Below, piece by piece: positions 43,906 through 53,849 of a stretch of 64,000 nt of DNA. Positions within the stretch are counted from its first letter, which is position 1; the number at the start of each line of letters is the position of its first letter. The stretch lies in assembly GCA_001599595.1 (NCBI GenBank), contig BCHH01000009.1:1215774-1279773 (forward strand), read 5' to 3'. The notes under the pieces are model-generated. The model saw only the letters and a list, made by a program, of their open reading frames with translations. It made no database searches and was not told the origin of the DNA. This stretch comes from Beverwykella pulmonaria. Its lineage: Eukaryota > Ascomycota > Dothideomycetes > Pleosporales > Melanommataceae. Made by a program: the position numbers and the translations under genes.

Positions 43906-44033
43906 TGTAAGCAAGGTGTTTATCAGAGAGGGTGTGAAGATATGTCTTGTGTGTATGTATGTACGCTAATATATATGACGGACTGATTAGTCAGCCACAT
44001 ATTCACGTGACTATATAGCGTCCTAGGCTTACA
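43906..44033 (+). repeat. LTR-like repeat, family A copy 4 (128 bp)
   Basis: Same orientation and ends (TGTAAGC..GCTTACA) as copy 3, 380 bp further on. Flanks are AAATC and AATTC, a 5-bp duplication with one mismatch. It lies inside the P450 relic. The different flanks show that copies 3 and 4 inserted independently and are not the two ends of one element. Confidence 0.8.
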
Positions 44034-44700
44034 AATTCACCAAAGTAATAGCACATAGAAAACTAAGGAGCAGCCCTACAAGTTTGTCAAGCAGCAAAGG
44101 CACAAAAAAAATAACATAAATGTCTTTCCTCTGTCAGACCATCAAGAAAATTAGCTCCAATGCGGAGAGAAAGCGTATTCACAAGTAGTCAGCGTCTTCC
44201 ATGTACTAGTGGCGTTAACATGCCCGTATTCTCCCTAATAACTTTCTTCCTGGCCATAATTGTGTTCCTGAGAAGGCTCAAGAAAAGCTTAACCGCGTTA
44301 TCAGAGTAGCCGACCACTTATCAGCGTTAATCTCAAGAAGCTGCCATACATGGACGCAACCATGACACAGACACACTGCTGGTACTGTGTTCTCTCCATA
44401 ACTTTGCTTCAGTGCGATTGATGAAAAAAGAGGATTTATCAGCTGCACTGCTCGGCCATAATTTTACAGGTTATTCAGAATCAAGTTACCAGGGGACAAG
44501 CACTGTGTGACATGGAAGACATGGAAGGAATCTTTGATATATTGGCCCCTGATCCCAAATTATAGGAGACACACGAATCTCACGTCATGTTCTATGCATG
44601 CCTTAAGCGAATTTGTCCCCACAAGCAGGCAAGTGGTTTGCATCGAAGGGGATTGCAAGCTAATAGACCATCAGGCGTAGTCAATAGCGTTACCAACGCC

Positions 44701-45485
44701 GCTCAAATATTTCACGGAATGGGCAGTGGAAAGGGTAACATGCACGGGTGTTGACTTAAAGAGCAATTAGTAATTCGGTATCTCAAGTACTTCGACATAA
44801 ATCTTATGAAGTTGTCAAGATGTAAACCCTCCTCATCGAATACAGGTCATAATTAACATACCGCTTAGCAGCAGCAAGTGATTATCGGGTTATTCAAACT
44901 AGGAAGTGGATTTGACACAATCCTACGTTAGATGCGGCTCTTCGAATGTCAATCTCATGATTCCGTGTCCGTGGTGTTAAAACCCAGGACTGGCATGCTA
45001 GGTCTTATCCCCTGGAAATGGATATCCGCCACCTCCATATTCGTTGCCCCTGTTCTCTCATTTCCCCACAGGGATGAACTCAAAGCTAAACCTAATTGGG
45101 CCAGAAGGACCAGGGTTCTCCATGTTTCTGCCGAGTATACGCAGTGTCCCGAGTATACGCGATGGTGCTTCGCAGTGTATTACTCGTTAGCTCGGTTGCT
45201 TTCGAGCTCCAAGATAGACTAGGCATCGAACTAAACTGCTTGTTACGCGTTAATCCGTTTGGACAAGACAGTGTTACCCTGTGCTCGGTTCCCTCTCCGC
45301 ATTTTCCTCCTGTACCCCGTTTTACCCCAGACTTCTGGCTAGCAAGGTATAAGACTCGACCGATGCTCAGTTGTACATCATTTCTCCAGTCTCGGAACTT
45401 TCGCTTGATCTCTCTCATTTTCAGCACACTTTTATTATCGAGATCACTGCCTTGAAATGCGCTTTGGAAGAGAGATCTCATTAAC
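44701..45485. other. Promoter-side intergenic of the efflux pump
   Basis: AT-rich remnant of the relic region merging into the 5' flank of the gene at 45486. No gene or repeat is recognised. Confidence 0.4.
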
Positions 45486-47472
45486 ATGTTAGATGAGCAC
45501 GACTCTATGGGGCGCGCCTCCATAGAGAATGCATTTACCAAGGCAGCGCCAACACACAATGAGAAGATAGAGCAGCACGCGCCCTTGGAACACACCCTCA
45601 CTAACGACATTCATGGTTTCCAGGTCGATTACGAATCTCTTCCCAAGGGCTACTACCGAAGCCCCTTTTTCATTGGAACCTTTCTCGCTGTTGGTTTCGC
45701 TATCATGTCCGGTACTGCTGCCTTCGGTCTTGCAGCACCCATTCTAGGTACCATCAACGCGGACATAGGACCAGATGATCGATACGTCTGGATTTCCCTT
45801 GTTTACAATGCTGTATTGGCGGTATTCTTATCTCCAGTTGGACGATTAAGCGATATTTTTGGTCGAAGATATTTCTTTGTTGGCGGTGCAGTTGTTGCGA
45901 TTGTAGGGTGCATCGTCTGTGTTACTGCTAAGAGTATTACAGCTTTGGTGAGTTTTGATCCTTTTCGAATTAGACTGGGTTCTAACTTTCATGTCGATTG
46001 GTGGCAATGTCTTACTTGCCGCAGCGACGTAGGTTATCCCTTCTCTAACAGGTAGTTCGAGGCCTGCTAATAGATTTTCTAGTGCAACACAACTCAGCTT
46101 CCACTTCGTAATCGGTGAACTCGTGCCCATGAAGCACAGATACGTCGCCATCGGAATAATATATGCGTTTACCTACGGGAGTTCCGGTATGGCACCCGCA
46201 ATAGCTGCCAGCTTCGTAGTCCACCACCCTAGTGTCGGCTGGCGAGGGATATACTGGCTTCTTCTTGCCTTGAACGTCGTAGCCTTCATCTGCTGGACGG
46301 CCTTTTATTTCCCGCCCAACTTTGACGAGAAGCACAAGAACGACGCAAATCGTAGCAAGATGTACTGGCTCAAGCACTTCGACTGGGTGGGCACGTTCCT
46401 ATTTGCTGCTGGCTTCATTGTCTTCCTGATGGGTCTTTCTTGGGGTGGTGCCGTCTATCCCTGGAAAAGCGCTGCTGTCATCTCCGCCATTATCATTGGA
46501 TTCGTTGTTCTGGTCATTTTTGTTCTGTACGAGATTTATGCGCCTATCAAAGAGCCCCTGATACCGATGCACCTCTTCTTGAACGGTCGTTGGGTCGCCG
46601 CAGTCGTACTTTTGGGTCTAGGTGCTGATGTATACTACGCCTTCTCGATCGTGTGGCCTGCTCAAGCAGCAGTCTTATACGGAAATGGCGACACGATGAA
46701 AGTCTGCTACATGAGCATCATCGTCGGTGTCGCTATCGTCACTGGTCAGGTCGCTTCCGGCGTTCTCACTGCAAGAATTGGGAAAACCCGCTATCAGTGT
46801 ATGGCCGTGTTCATACTTGGTGGTATCTTCTTTGGCTGTGAGTTTGCAACCTACATTTAATAGCCCTATATATCGAGTAGTGTTGACATTTACTTAGGCG
46901 CGGCTGTTGCCAACGTCGATAACATGGGTACAACCATCGCTCTCATATGTATAGGCTGTTTCTTTATCGGCTGGAACGAGTCGATCTGCCTTGCTAACTC
47001 AACCATTCTTGTCCAAGACCAACGCGAAATCGGTGTCGCAGGGGGAACCGCCGGCTCCGTTCGCGCAGCCATCTGCGCCGTCCTTGTCGCCATCTATGTA
47101 TCCATCATGACGAATCGCCTCGGTGAGACCATTCCAGCGCAAGTACCTCCCGCAGTCATCAACGCAGGCCTCCCTTCGAGCAGTGTGCCAGACTTTTTAG
47201 CAGCGTTCACCTTGGGCGGAGATGCGTTTGCTATGGTACCCGGGATCACCGACCAAATTCTTGCTGTTGGGACAAGGGCTTATAAGGACGCAAGTGCGGA
47301 TGCGTATAGCACAGTGTATCTTTCTACAATTGCGTTCTCGGTAGTGGCAGTGATATTGACGTGGTGGGCGCCGAATACAGATGATTTGACGAGCGGGAAG
47401 GTGGCTGCGACACTGCATCACGAGGCGGGTATGAGCGAGGAGAAGACAGTGGAAGAAAGTTCCTCGGTGTGA
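45486..47472 (+). CDS. TRI12-like MFS efflux pump, intron 1 acceptor defective
   Basis: Fungal 14-TM MFS exporter of the TRI12 (trichothecene efflux pump-like) family; members export secondary metabolites or siderophores. The actual substrate is unknown and no toxin biosynthesis genes are nearby. Exons 45486-45947, 45997-46028, 46083-46837 and 46898-47472 sum to 1,824 nt (607 aa). They reproduce family motifs across joins: GRLSDIFGRR (~119-128), ITAL/IGGNVLLAAAT, QLSFHFVIGELVPMKHRY, YGSSGMAPAIAASF, FFGCAAVANVDNM and GGTAGSVRAAI. Introns 2 (GTAGGT..TCTAG) and 3 (GTGAGT..CTTAG) are normal. Intron 1 has a good GTGAGT donor and TTCTAAC branch but ends CG at 45995-45996 instead of AG. The next AG (46023-46024) would shift the frame. 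The locus may thus be a recent null allele, or this may be a sequence error. Confidence 0.8.
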
Positions 47473-47591
47473 GAAGTATAGCGGCTGTGGTGTATCAACA
47501 TGTTGACATGGAACAATGAGCTCTGTGAACAAAGACGTGCAAGCGAATACAATTGCTTTGTTTTAGTGCTGCTAGAATGTTGCTTCGTTTT

Positions 47592-47720
47592 TGTAAGCAA
47601 GGTGTGAGAGAAGGGTATCAAGATGTGAAATGTGTGTGAGGTATGTACAGTTGATATCTATATGACGGAATGATTAGTCAGTGGCATATTCAGGTGACGC
47701 TATGATGACCTGGGCTTACA
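47592..47720 (+). repeat. LTR-like repeat, family A copy 5 (129 bp)
   Basis: TGTAAGC..GCTTACA ends and the family core (ATGACGGAATGATTAGTCAG). Flanks GTTTT and ATAAT do not match, so no target duplication is preserved. It sits 119 bp downstream of the efflux pump stop codon and could affect its 3' end. Confidence 0.75.
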
Positions 47721-48099
47721 ATAATACTACAGAGTACCTCCACTGCTGCAATGGGTACAATACCCAACGGATATCGCTTGCGGGGTTGTCAATCTAAAAT
47801 TCCCCGATGGAAAGAAGTGCTAGATCTGTGGGCATAGAGTTTGCGTGCAATATCAAATATATAACTGAAAAGAGGACGGGAACTGGATGAATGGTGGGAA
47901 AGGGAAGGGTTTTGAGGAAGCAGGGGCGAATATTGATGGAGACATGGAGTTAACCTTTGCTCTGCGTCGAACTATTTATTCTTCTCCTTAACGTTATATG
48001 TTGAAGCTACTAGTATCCCTTTTGAAGGATCCAAAACTCCAGAATCTATGCTTTTTCATAAACATCATTGCTCATTACTCGGCCATTTGATTTCCATCA

Positions 48100-48975
48100 T
48101 CAAATCTTTACTACCCTCATAACATCGAACAACCCCCTCTTCTCCTTCTCTCCTATTCCATCCCTCAGCAACCCCTTCTCTTCCTCCCTCACACATCCTC
48201 GCTGATTCATCACGACTTTTACCCCGTACTTCTTGAACTCGCCCGTCCTCCCAGTCGCCCCACAACTCCACACCTTGACCCCGTTCCAATCTGTGCCTCT
48301 CAGCAACTCAGTCCCATACGCCGAACTCCATGGCGAATCGACCTGCCACGGGCTTAGCGCTTCTCGGAGCTCCGGCGCGAATGAGGATACGACGAGTATT
48401 TGTGGAGGCGCTGACGAGGAAGCAGATGCATTGGAGAAAGTGTTGTGGTACTCTACTTCGTGCTTGAGCCACGCAAGGTCGGCGGCATGCGCGGCATTGT
48501 GCGATGCAACATTCCAATTCCGAATCCCTTGATCGTGGTCGAACTCCGGGATCTTCTTCAGCACTGCTAACTCCGCATGCCCTGGGATCTGACTCCAGAG
48601 CGTGCAGCCAAGAATCGTGACGTTGGTACCCGGGACGTCACAGCGTGATTTATCAAGGACAACTAGTTTACCCCTTACAGCTGATTCATTTTCCATCCGC
48701 AGCGCGAGATCTAGGCCTTGCTGTATTGTGAGACCGTGGAATTCAAGAGAGCCAAGCACAAGGTAGATGCGCTCGTAGAGATTGCAGCGCCGGATGAGGA
48801 AGGACAGGTACGCGTCGTAATCTGCGAGGCGGCCAATGTTGCCAGCGAGGATGAGGTAGGGTGCTGTGACGGGGATGTGGAACGTGAGGTATTGTGCCTC
48901 GTGGTTGAGGTGGAGGTCGGAGAGTATCTGGAAGGACGTTTTACGCGAGGAGAAGAGGCTGGAGAAGCGCTTCAT
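48100..48975 (-). CDS. Calcineurin-like phosphoesterase-fold protein, metal sites eroded
   Basis: Member of a fungal metallophosphoesterase family, 291 aa from the ATG at 48975 (MKRFSSLFSSRKTSFQILSD). The further upstream open frame starts only with GTG and looks like leader. Motif I is kept (SDLHLN, D20/H22). The other canonical motifs are altered: GDxxD reads AGNIGRLADYD, GNHE reads LGSLEFHG, the ligand-histidine segment before the end reads VVSSFAPEL, and GHTH reads CGATGRTG. Fungal relatives often keep AGNIG but normally retain GNHE and GHTH, so loss of phosphatase activity is likely. Intronless, with an intact frame. It faces a gene-free 2.4 kb upstream. Confidence 0.75.
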   Translation of the reverse strand: MKRFSSLFSSRKTSFQILSDLHLNHEAQYLTFHIPVTAPYLILAGNIGRLADYDAYLSFLIRRCNLYERIYLVLGSLEFHGLTIQQGLDLALRMENESAVRGKLVVLDKSRCDVPGTNVTILGCTLWSQIPGHAELAVLKKIPEFDHDQGIRNWNVASHNAAHAADLAWLKHEVEYHNTFSNASASSSAPPQILVVSSFAPELREALSPWQVDSPWSSAYGTELLRGTDWNGVKVWSCGATGRTGEFKKYGVKVVMNQRGCVREEEKGLLRDGIGEKEKRGLFDVMRVVKI

Positions 48976-51385
48976 AGTTGTAGTAGTGGTGATTGAAGAA
49001 GCTTTGAGAATATCCTGGGTAGGGTAGCAGAGTAAAGCATGAAACTGATCAACAGCAGTAGAACTCACTTATAGTATATCGAAAACCCATCGTCAATCCC
49101 GGCGACGGAGGCTAGTTTAGGGCTGATGGCATGTTCACAGCCCTACGAGATCGGAAATCGCAAACTTTCCAACGGAGCCAGTCATCATGTGTAGTATATG
49201 CCTTTCATTGGCTGTCGCGATTCTCTTTGGGCGTTCCGTGCGGTGTGAGCGGAGCAGTGGCTGTGCGGTGGCTTAATGTTGAGGGCTGAGAATAGTTCAG
49301 CGCTAGCACTTTGGAGTCAAGTTCATAACTGTAGTGTGACGCCTCCCCGTTTAGAACGGATGTCAGGATGTTCCGGCCTGCCTCGTCGGTGGTTCTCCTT
49401 TCCAAATGACGTCTTCAACATAATCATTATTCATCCATCAGTGTCCCATGATTTCACTCATAACTCTATCCACTAGAGATCTGTAGGTGTCCCTCTGACG
49501 GAGCTATCCCCAGCGCAATACGGCTCTCGTCGCCACGTTAATTTATTCACGTCGTACAAATATCCGGCACTTACCACCGCGAAATAAATGGCGTTTCTTT
49601 GGTAATCAATGCTCACCATTGTGCTACAGCATTCTCACGCTTTCATGGGAACTATCTGCATGATGACTCTGATTTATCCACAGGACAAGAGCATTGATCT
49701 TGTTCTACGTTGTCATATTGTATTGGCCAGGTGGCACTGTGCAGTATCGCGGGCCCTGCGAGCTTCCCTTACACTCAGCATGATCCTGTAAGTGGAAGAA
49801 GTGTATTTGCGATAGCCATGGGCCGTCTAAGCCTGCTCGCTTCATGTCCCGCCACTGGACCAAATACGGATCCATTCAAGAAGTTACTCACACCTTTGAT
49901 GCGGTCGCGAGCCCATGATCCTCGTATTCGCACTGGAAACTATCCTTTTATCATTACACACAAATCAGAATCGGAGATCTCAACCTTTCGGAGCATACGC
50001 TCGGATCCGGAACAGTCACATATTAGCCTCTTCAGGCACGGAAAGCGCTCAACATTGCCATGACCAAAACCCATCATTCTGGTCTGACATGCATATTGGA
50101 TCCAGGCTCCAGGCGTCGGCTCTTGTATCGGCAACCCCAAACCGGGTCGCTTCAATACCTTTCGATGCCGGCTTGCTCAAGATGCATGTTCGAAGGTTTC
50201 GAAGGTATTTCGTTATCCGGCTAAATCGAATCTTCTGCATCTTATCGCGCATCGTGTACAAGACAGATGTACCTCAGTCCTATCTACGATGTCAATTTTC
50301 GATACAAAGAGACACTAGAATCTCACATCACATCGCTATTCCCGCTCACCTACTCAGTTTCACGCTTGAGTGAAATGTAAACATCATCTCCGACAATTGG
50401 ACCCATCCCCACCGCAGTGCTTCCCTTCGACCATGAAACTGAATACCCGGATCTCTTCCTGCACGCCTCGCACGGCTCGATATTAAAGACGGGCGATCTA
50501 CCGCTTCTTAGCCTGGAATATCTTCCTATATAATTCTAATAATAGCCCTTCGAGCGAGACGAGAACCGGAATCGCGGGAGGTGTATATTGCCTGCATCAC
50601 GACATTCTGACCGAGTTGTGGCAAGCAACGTTTGTTCCGATGTAGCTCGCTCGCATCGGCTTCATTATGAATTCATCCAGCATATTCAAGACCTCTACGA
50701 AAACAACAGCTCACGCGAAGTGGCCTCCAGCACCTCGAAGCTGCGAGTTCACTTTTCCAAGGAAACAACTTCTCAGCTCTCCGCACTAGCATTAACCTTT
50801 CCTCCGACCGAAGCGGCTGTATCACCTTCGCAGCCGGCATCACCGCCTGCACGTGCAATATAAGGTATACGTATTGAAGTATCTGTATCACCTACGCCTT
50901 GCAGTTCGTATACTGAGCCTGGTGTCAAAGCCTCAACACAAACGCCCAGGACCAATCAACGATCTGATAAAGATTTCCTTGGCTGTCAGCCCTTATCGTC
51001 CCACGAGCCTTGACGACAACATAAGACTTCTCAGCACCTACAACTGGCTCGAAGCGAGCGGATAGACGGCCAGAAATCATTCCTAGGAGCTAGAGATCCA
51101 TTTTTAGACCCGTGTGGTTTGCCCATTTGTCGTATTCATTTATTTATTCGATGAAGAGGCATCGTCGAGGCAGAGTTTGTACTTTCACACTCTATGTGAT
51201 GGGGTGAATACATTCTAGGCTCGAAGCCTGGTCTTCAGACTTCCTTTGTCTCTTCTGTCACGGAGGTATAAGTACCTCACAGTCATATTCATGTATCCCC
51301 CCTCTCTAATTACAGCATCTCCATTCATTTCCGGGTGCATCTCAATTCCGTTACCCACTATTTCCTCTGTGGGTTCTCCGTCACC
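48976..51385. other. 2.4-kb interval without supported genes
   Basis: Divergent upstream region of the phosphoesterase-like gene (minus) and the peroxidase (plus). Short frames at 49.7-50.4 kb and 50.6-51.1 kb show no motif. The last 130 bp, pyrimidine-rich, are the likely peroxidase promoter and leader. Confidence 0.45.
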
Positions 51386-52702
51386 ATGAAGTTACTCCAC
51401 TGTCTGATGAGCTACGCTCTCCTCACCCTCCCCCTCTCCACTGTCGCGCACCCTGGCATGAGCGAAACCATGGCATCGGTGCGCCGCGCTGCCAAAGAGA
51501 AGCGGGCCGAGCCAAAGCAACTTCTTGGAGACCTCAAGACGCTCGCCGACAGCAAACTGACGACCATTGGCAAGGATATCAAAGCCATTCTCCTCTACCA
51601 AAAAGACGCCCGGTCCTCCGAAATTGACACATCCATCCCGGTCGGGAACATCGACAGCGCAGCCTGCAAAGCAGACTTGTGTTGTGTGTGGAAATGGATA
51701 TCGTACGAGATGACAGCGAAATTTAACGGGACGTCAGGACGCTGCACGAAATTCGCTCGTGGGGCCGTGAGACTGGGCTTCCACGATGCGGCAGTCTGGA
51801 CGAACACTAGCACGTCCGGTGGCGCGGACGGGAGTATACTTTTGACAGATGAGATATCTCGAGCAGATAATAATGGCCTAGCGGCGATCGGCGACCAGAT
51901 GAAGGCATGGTACACGAAATACCACCCTTACGGAGTGTCAATGGCAGACCTTATCCAAATGGGTGCTAACATCGCAACCGTGGTATGCCCCCTTGGCCCA
52001 CGCATCCGGTCCTTCGTCGGGCGGAAAGACAACGCGAAAGCTGGTGCCACTGGCCTGCTTCCTGACGTCAATGACTCAGCCGACAAACTCATAAAGCTAT
52101 TCCAAGCAAAGACCATCGATGCGCACGATTTGGTGGCCCTGGTAGGCGCGCATACGACGAGCCAGCAGCATTTTGTGGATACGACAAGAGATGGAGATCC
52201 GCAGGATACGACGCCGGGCGTCTGGGATGTAGCGTTTTATGGGCAGACGACAGGAAGTCCGCCCGTGCGGGTGATCAAGTTTGCAAGCGATGTGCTGTTG
52301 TCCAAGGATAGTAGGACAAAGCCTGAGTGGCAGGACTTTTCGAGCCCGAGTAATGGGCAGGATCATTGGAATGAGGTATGCCTATCTTTTTCGCACTCAT
52401 GTTCCTTTCCCTTCGTCTCCTGAATTCGAAATTCCGTTATATGGATATAGAGGTTTTAATCGATGCCACAGGACTACGCAAAAGCATACACGCGCCTCTC
52501 CCTCCTCGGAGTAAACAACATCAACGATTTGAAAGAATGCACGAAGGTCCTTCCTCCAGCACGGAACTCGTTTACCAGCCAGGACCAAGTGCTACTGGAT
52601 ATGTGGCTACAGGGCCAGTTTAATCAGCTGAACAACATGGTCGATGATGCGATTATGTTGACGGGTGTGGTGACCACGCCGCCGACTGTCACATTCACAT
52701 AG
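51386..52702 (+). CDS. Secreted class II heme peroxidase (ligninase-like)
   Basis: Fungal class II peroxidase, H2O2-dependent oxidation of phenolic or other substrates outside the cell. Exons 51386-52375 and 52472-52702 flank a 96-nt intron (GTATGC..CACAG); total 406 aa. The start ATG opens a signal peptide (MKLLHCLMSYALLTLPLSTV, ending ~AHP), with a possible propeptide ending at KEKR40. Distal heme pocket: R129, F132, H133 (VRLGFHDAA). Distal calcium ligands are D134 and the GGADGS segment (D148, S150). The proximal histidine is H256 (LVGAHTTSQQHF). A C-terminal ASN/Gln-rich helix region and VTTPPTVTF end it. I did not identify a convincing Mn site (Glu-Glu-Asp) or a LiP-type surface Trp. 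A generic ascomycete peroxidase is the safest call. Confidence 0.85.
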
Positions 52703-53245
52703 TTATATTTAGTTGCTAAGCGGTCGCACATCTGTTTTCTTTGTGAATGCAATATATCATGGTTAAATTTGATCATGAGTGTTCGATCTCTTTTGCAGAC
52801 TATTGTGTTCTTGATTTTCTGCCTCAGTTGATACAATGTCGTGCTGCACACAGCGATTCCGCCGAAGAATTGAAAGCATTGATATAGCTCTATGCCAACA
52901 CGGAATAGACCACAAGAGTACCGAATTCTTCAAGCAAAACAAGTTCAATTTGATTTAGCCGATTGCACAGTTACAAACATTCATTACTTGGACTGATGGA
53001 GATTCCATCGGCCCACCTATTTTGAAGGACCCTATAATTCTAATATCATGAAAAAGGGATACATACATGTTGAAGACGTGATATCGTGTGGACCAGGTGA
53101 AAGGTTGACAGTGGCAACTTGGGGCGACGATGTAACTGTCGAAGAGACCGAGCTAAAAGGGTGTGCATAACGATTTGAAATAGCTTACCGGGTTCCCTTC
53201 ATACTATCTACACTTTGATATTTCAATTTTCGATCGTCGTTATTT

Positions 53246-53720
53246 CCCTCTAGCTCCTAATTCTTCTTTGTCTTGATCTCGTCCTCGTCCTCTTTCTTCT
53301 TTCGTCTCCAAATGCTCCAGACCGCTCGCGTAAGCAACGCCGTGATGATGAAGTAGATCCTTACCTAATTTGAAACAATGGGACCAGTATACGTAGGCTG
53401 GAAGTACAGGAGCTAGGGCTGAAAAAGTTGCTATGAACGTGCCCGGAAGGAAGATCAGAGTGGTGGCTGAGATGATGCGCATGTCTGTGTCGTAGTGATG
53501 ATCGATCTCGTTGTCTTTTGCGCGAGAAGAGTGTATACCTGGAAGATAATTAGTGCCACCGCTGGTGTATTGTTTCCGCTCTTGCACACAGAAATCACCT
53601 CTTCCCCACATGTTCAATCAGATCTATCAAAACAAGGTTCTTCTCGCTACGGCAATCTCGGTACCTGCTTTTGAAACCCTGTATTGCCAAGAAAGGCAAG
53701 GATATTTGCTTTGACTACAA
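53246..53720 (-). pseudogene. CorA-like Mg transporter C-terminal relic
   Basis: The minus strand carries the C-terminal membrane part of a fungal CorA-like protein. VYTLLAQK and KDNEIDHHYDTDMRIIS lie in two frames overlapping at a run of A. They are followed by ATTLIFLPGTFIATFSALAP, the first membrane helix with its typical LPGTF, and after a possible 43-nt intron by RIYFIITALLTRAVWSIWRR, the second helix, then a Lys/Glu tail ending at 53246. The one-base shift between VYTLLAQK and KDNE, and the absence of the large N-terminal domain, suggest a truncated pseudogene. Alternative splicing could explain part of it. Confidence 0.45.
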
Positions 53721-53849
53721 GACCTTTTTAGCACATATAGTGTGGTGGAGTAAAGGGTGTGATATAGAAAATCACAAGGGTAGAAGACAACTCGCAGCCA
53801 TGCGATGTCCGAAGCAGCAATGTACTGAAGGAAAGGGAGAGGGATCAAG

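Larger units (their letters stand above)
40287..44700 (+). pseudogene. Cytochrome P450 relic split by retroelements
   Basis: Decayed microsomal P450. After a TTTGCAG acceptor, 40287-40441 encodes SSITALGQAYVIINDVQVAL and ELLRDRSAVHSARL, the N-terminal P450 sheet. The frame resumes after the insertions at 43531 (RMVFGSKMY). It continues with DTFKLRQKNISRVTSSNVSF and PREFFDYIKKEIGTVI (43589-43850), then PYKFVKQQ (near 44080), EKAQEKLNRVI (near 44270) and KLPYMDATM (near 44350). A degenerate heme-loop remnant KRICPHK lies near 44607-44627. The insertions are the copia element plus a 131-bp LTR-like copy (40442-43525) and another at 43906-44033. Frameshifts and stops after 44033 show it was dead independently of the insertions. 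Unrelated in position to the intact P450 at 58.7 kb. Confidence 0.72.

Noticed and set aside
43589..43969. Open frame of 126 codons as a novel small gene
   Set aside because: Its content matches the mid-N-terminal part of fungal P450s and is flanked by the rest of that P450 relic; its last codons run into an LTR-like repeat.
43395..44033. Copies 3 and 4 of family A as the two LTRs of one small element enclosing an ORF
   Set aside because: Each copy has its own flanking duplication (CCTAC/CCTAC versus AAATC/AATTC), and the DNA between them reads as P450, not retroelement.
45486..47472. Presence of a toxin biosynthesis cluster because of the TRI12-like pump
   Set aside because: No terpene synthase, polyketide synthase, peptide synthetase or prenyltransferase is recognisable anywhere in the window; TRI12-like pumps are common and occur alone.
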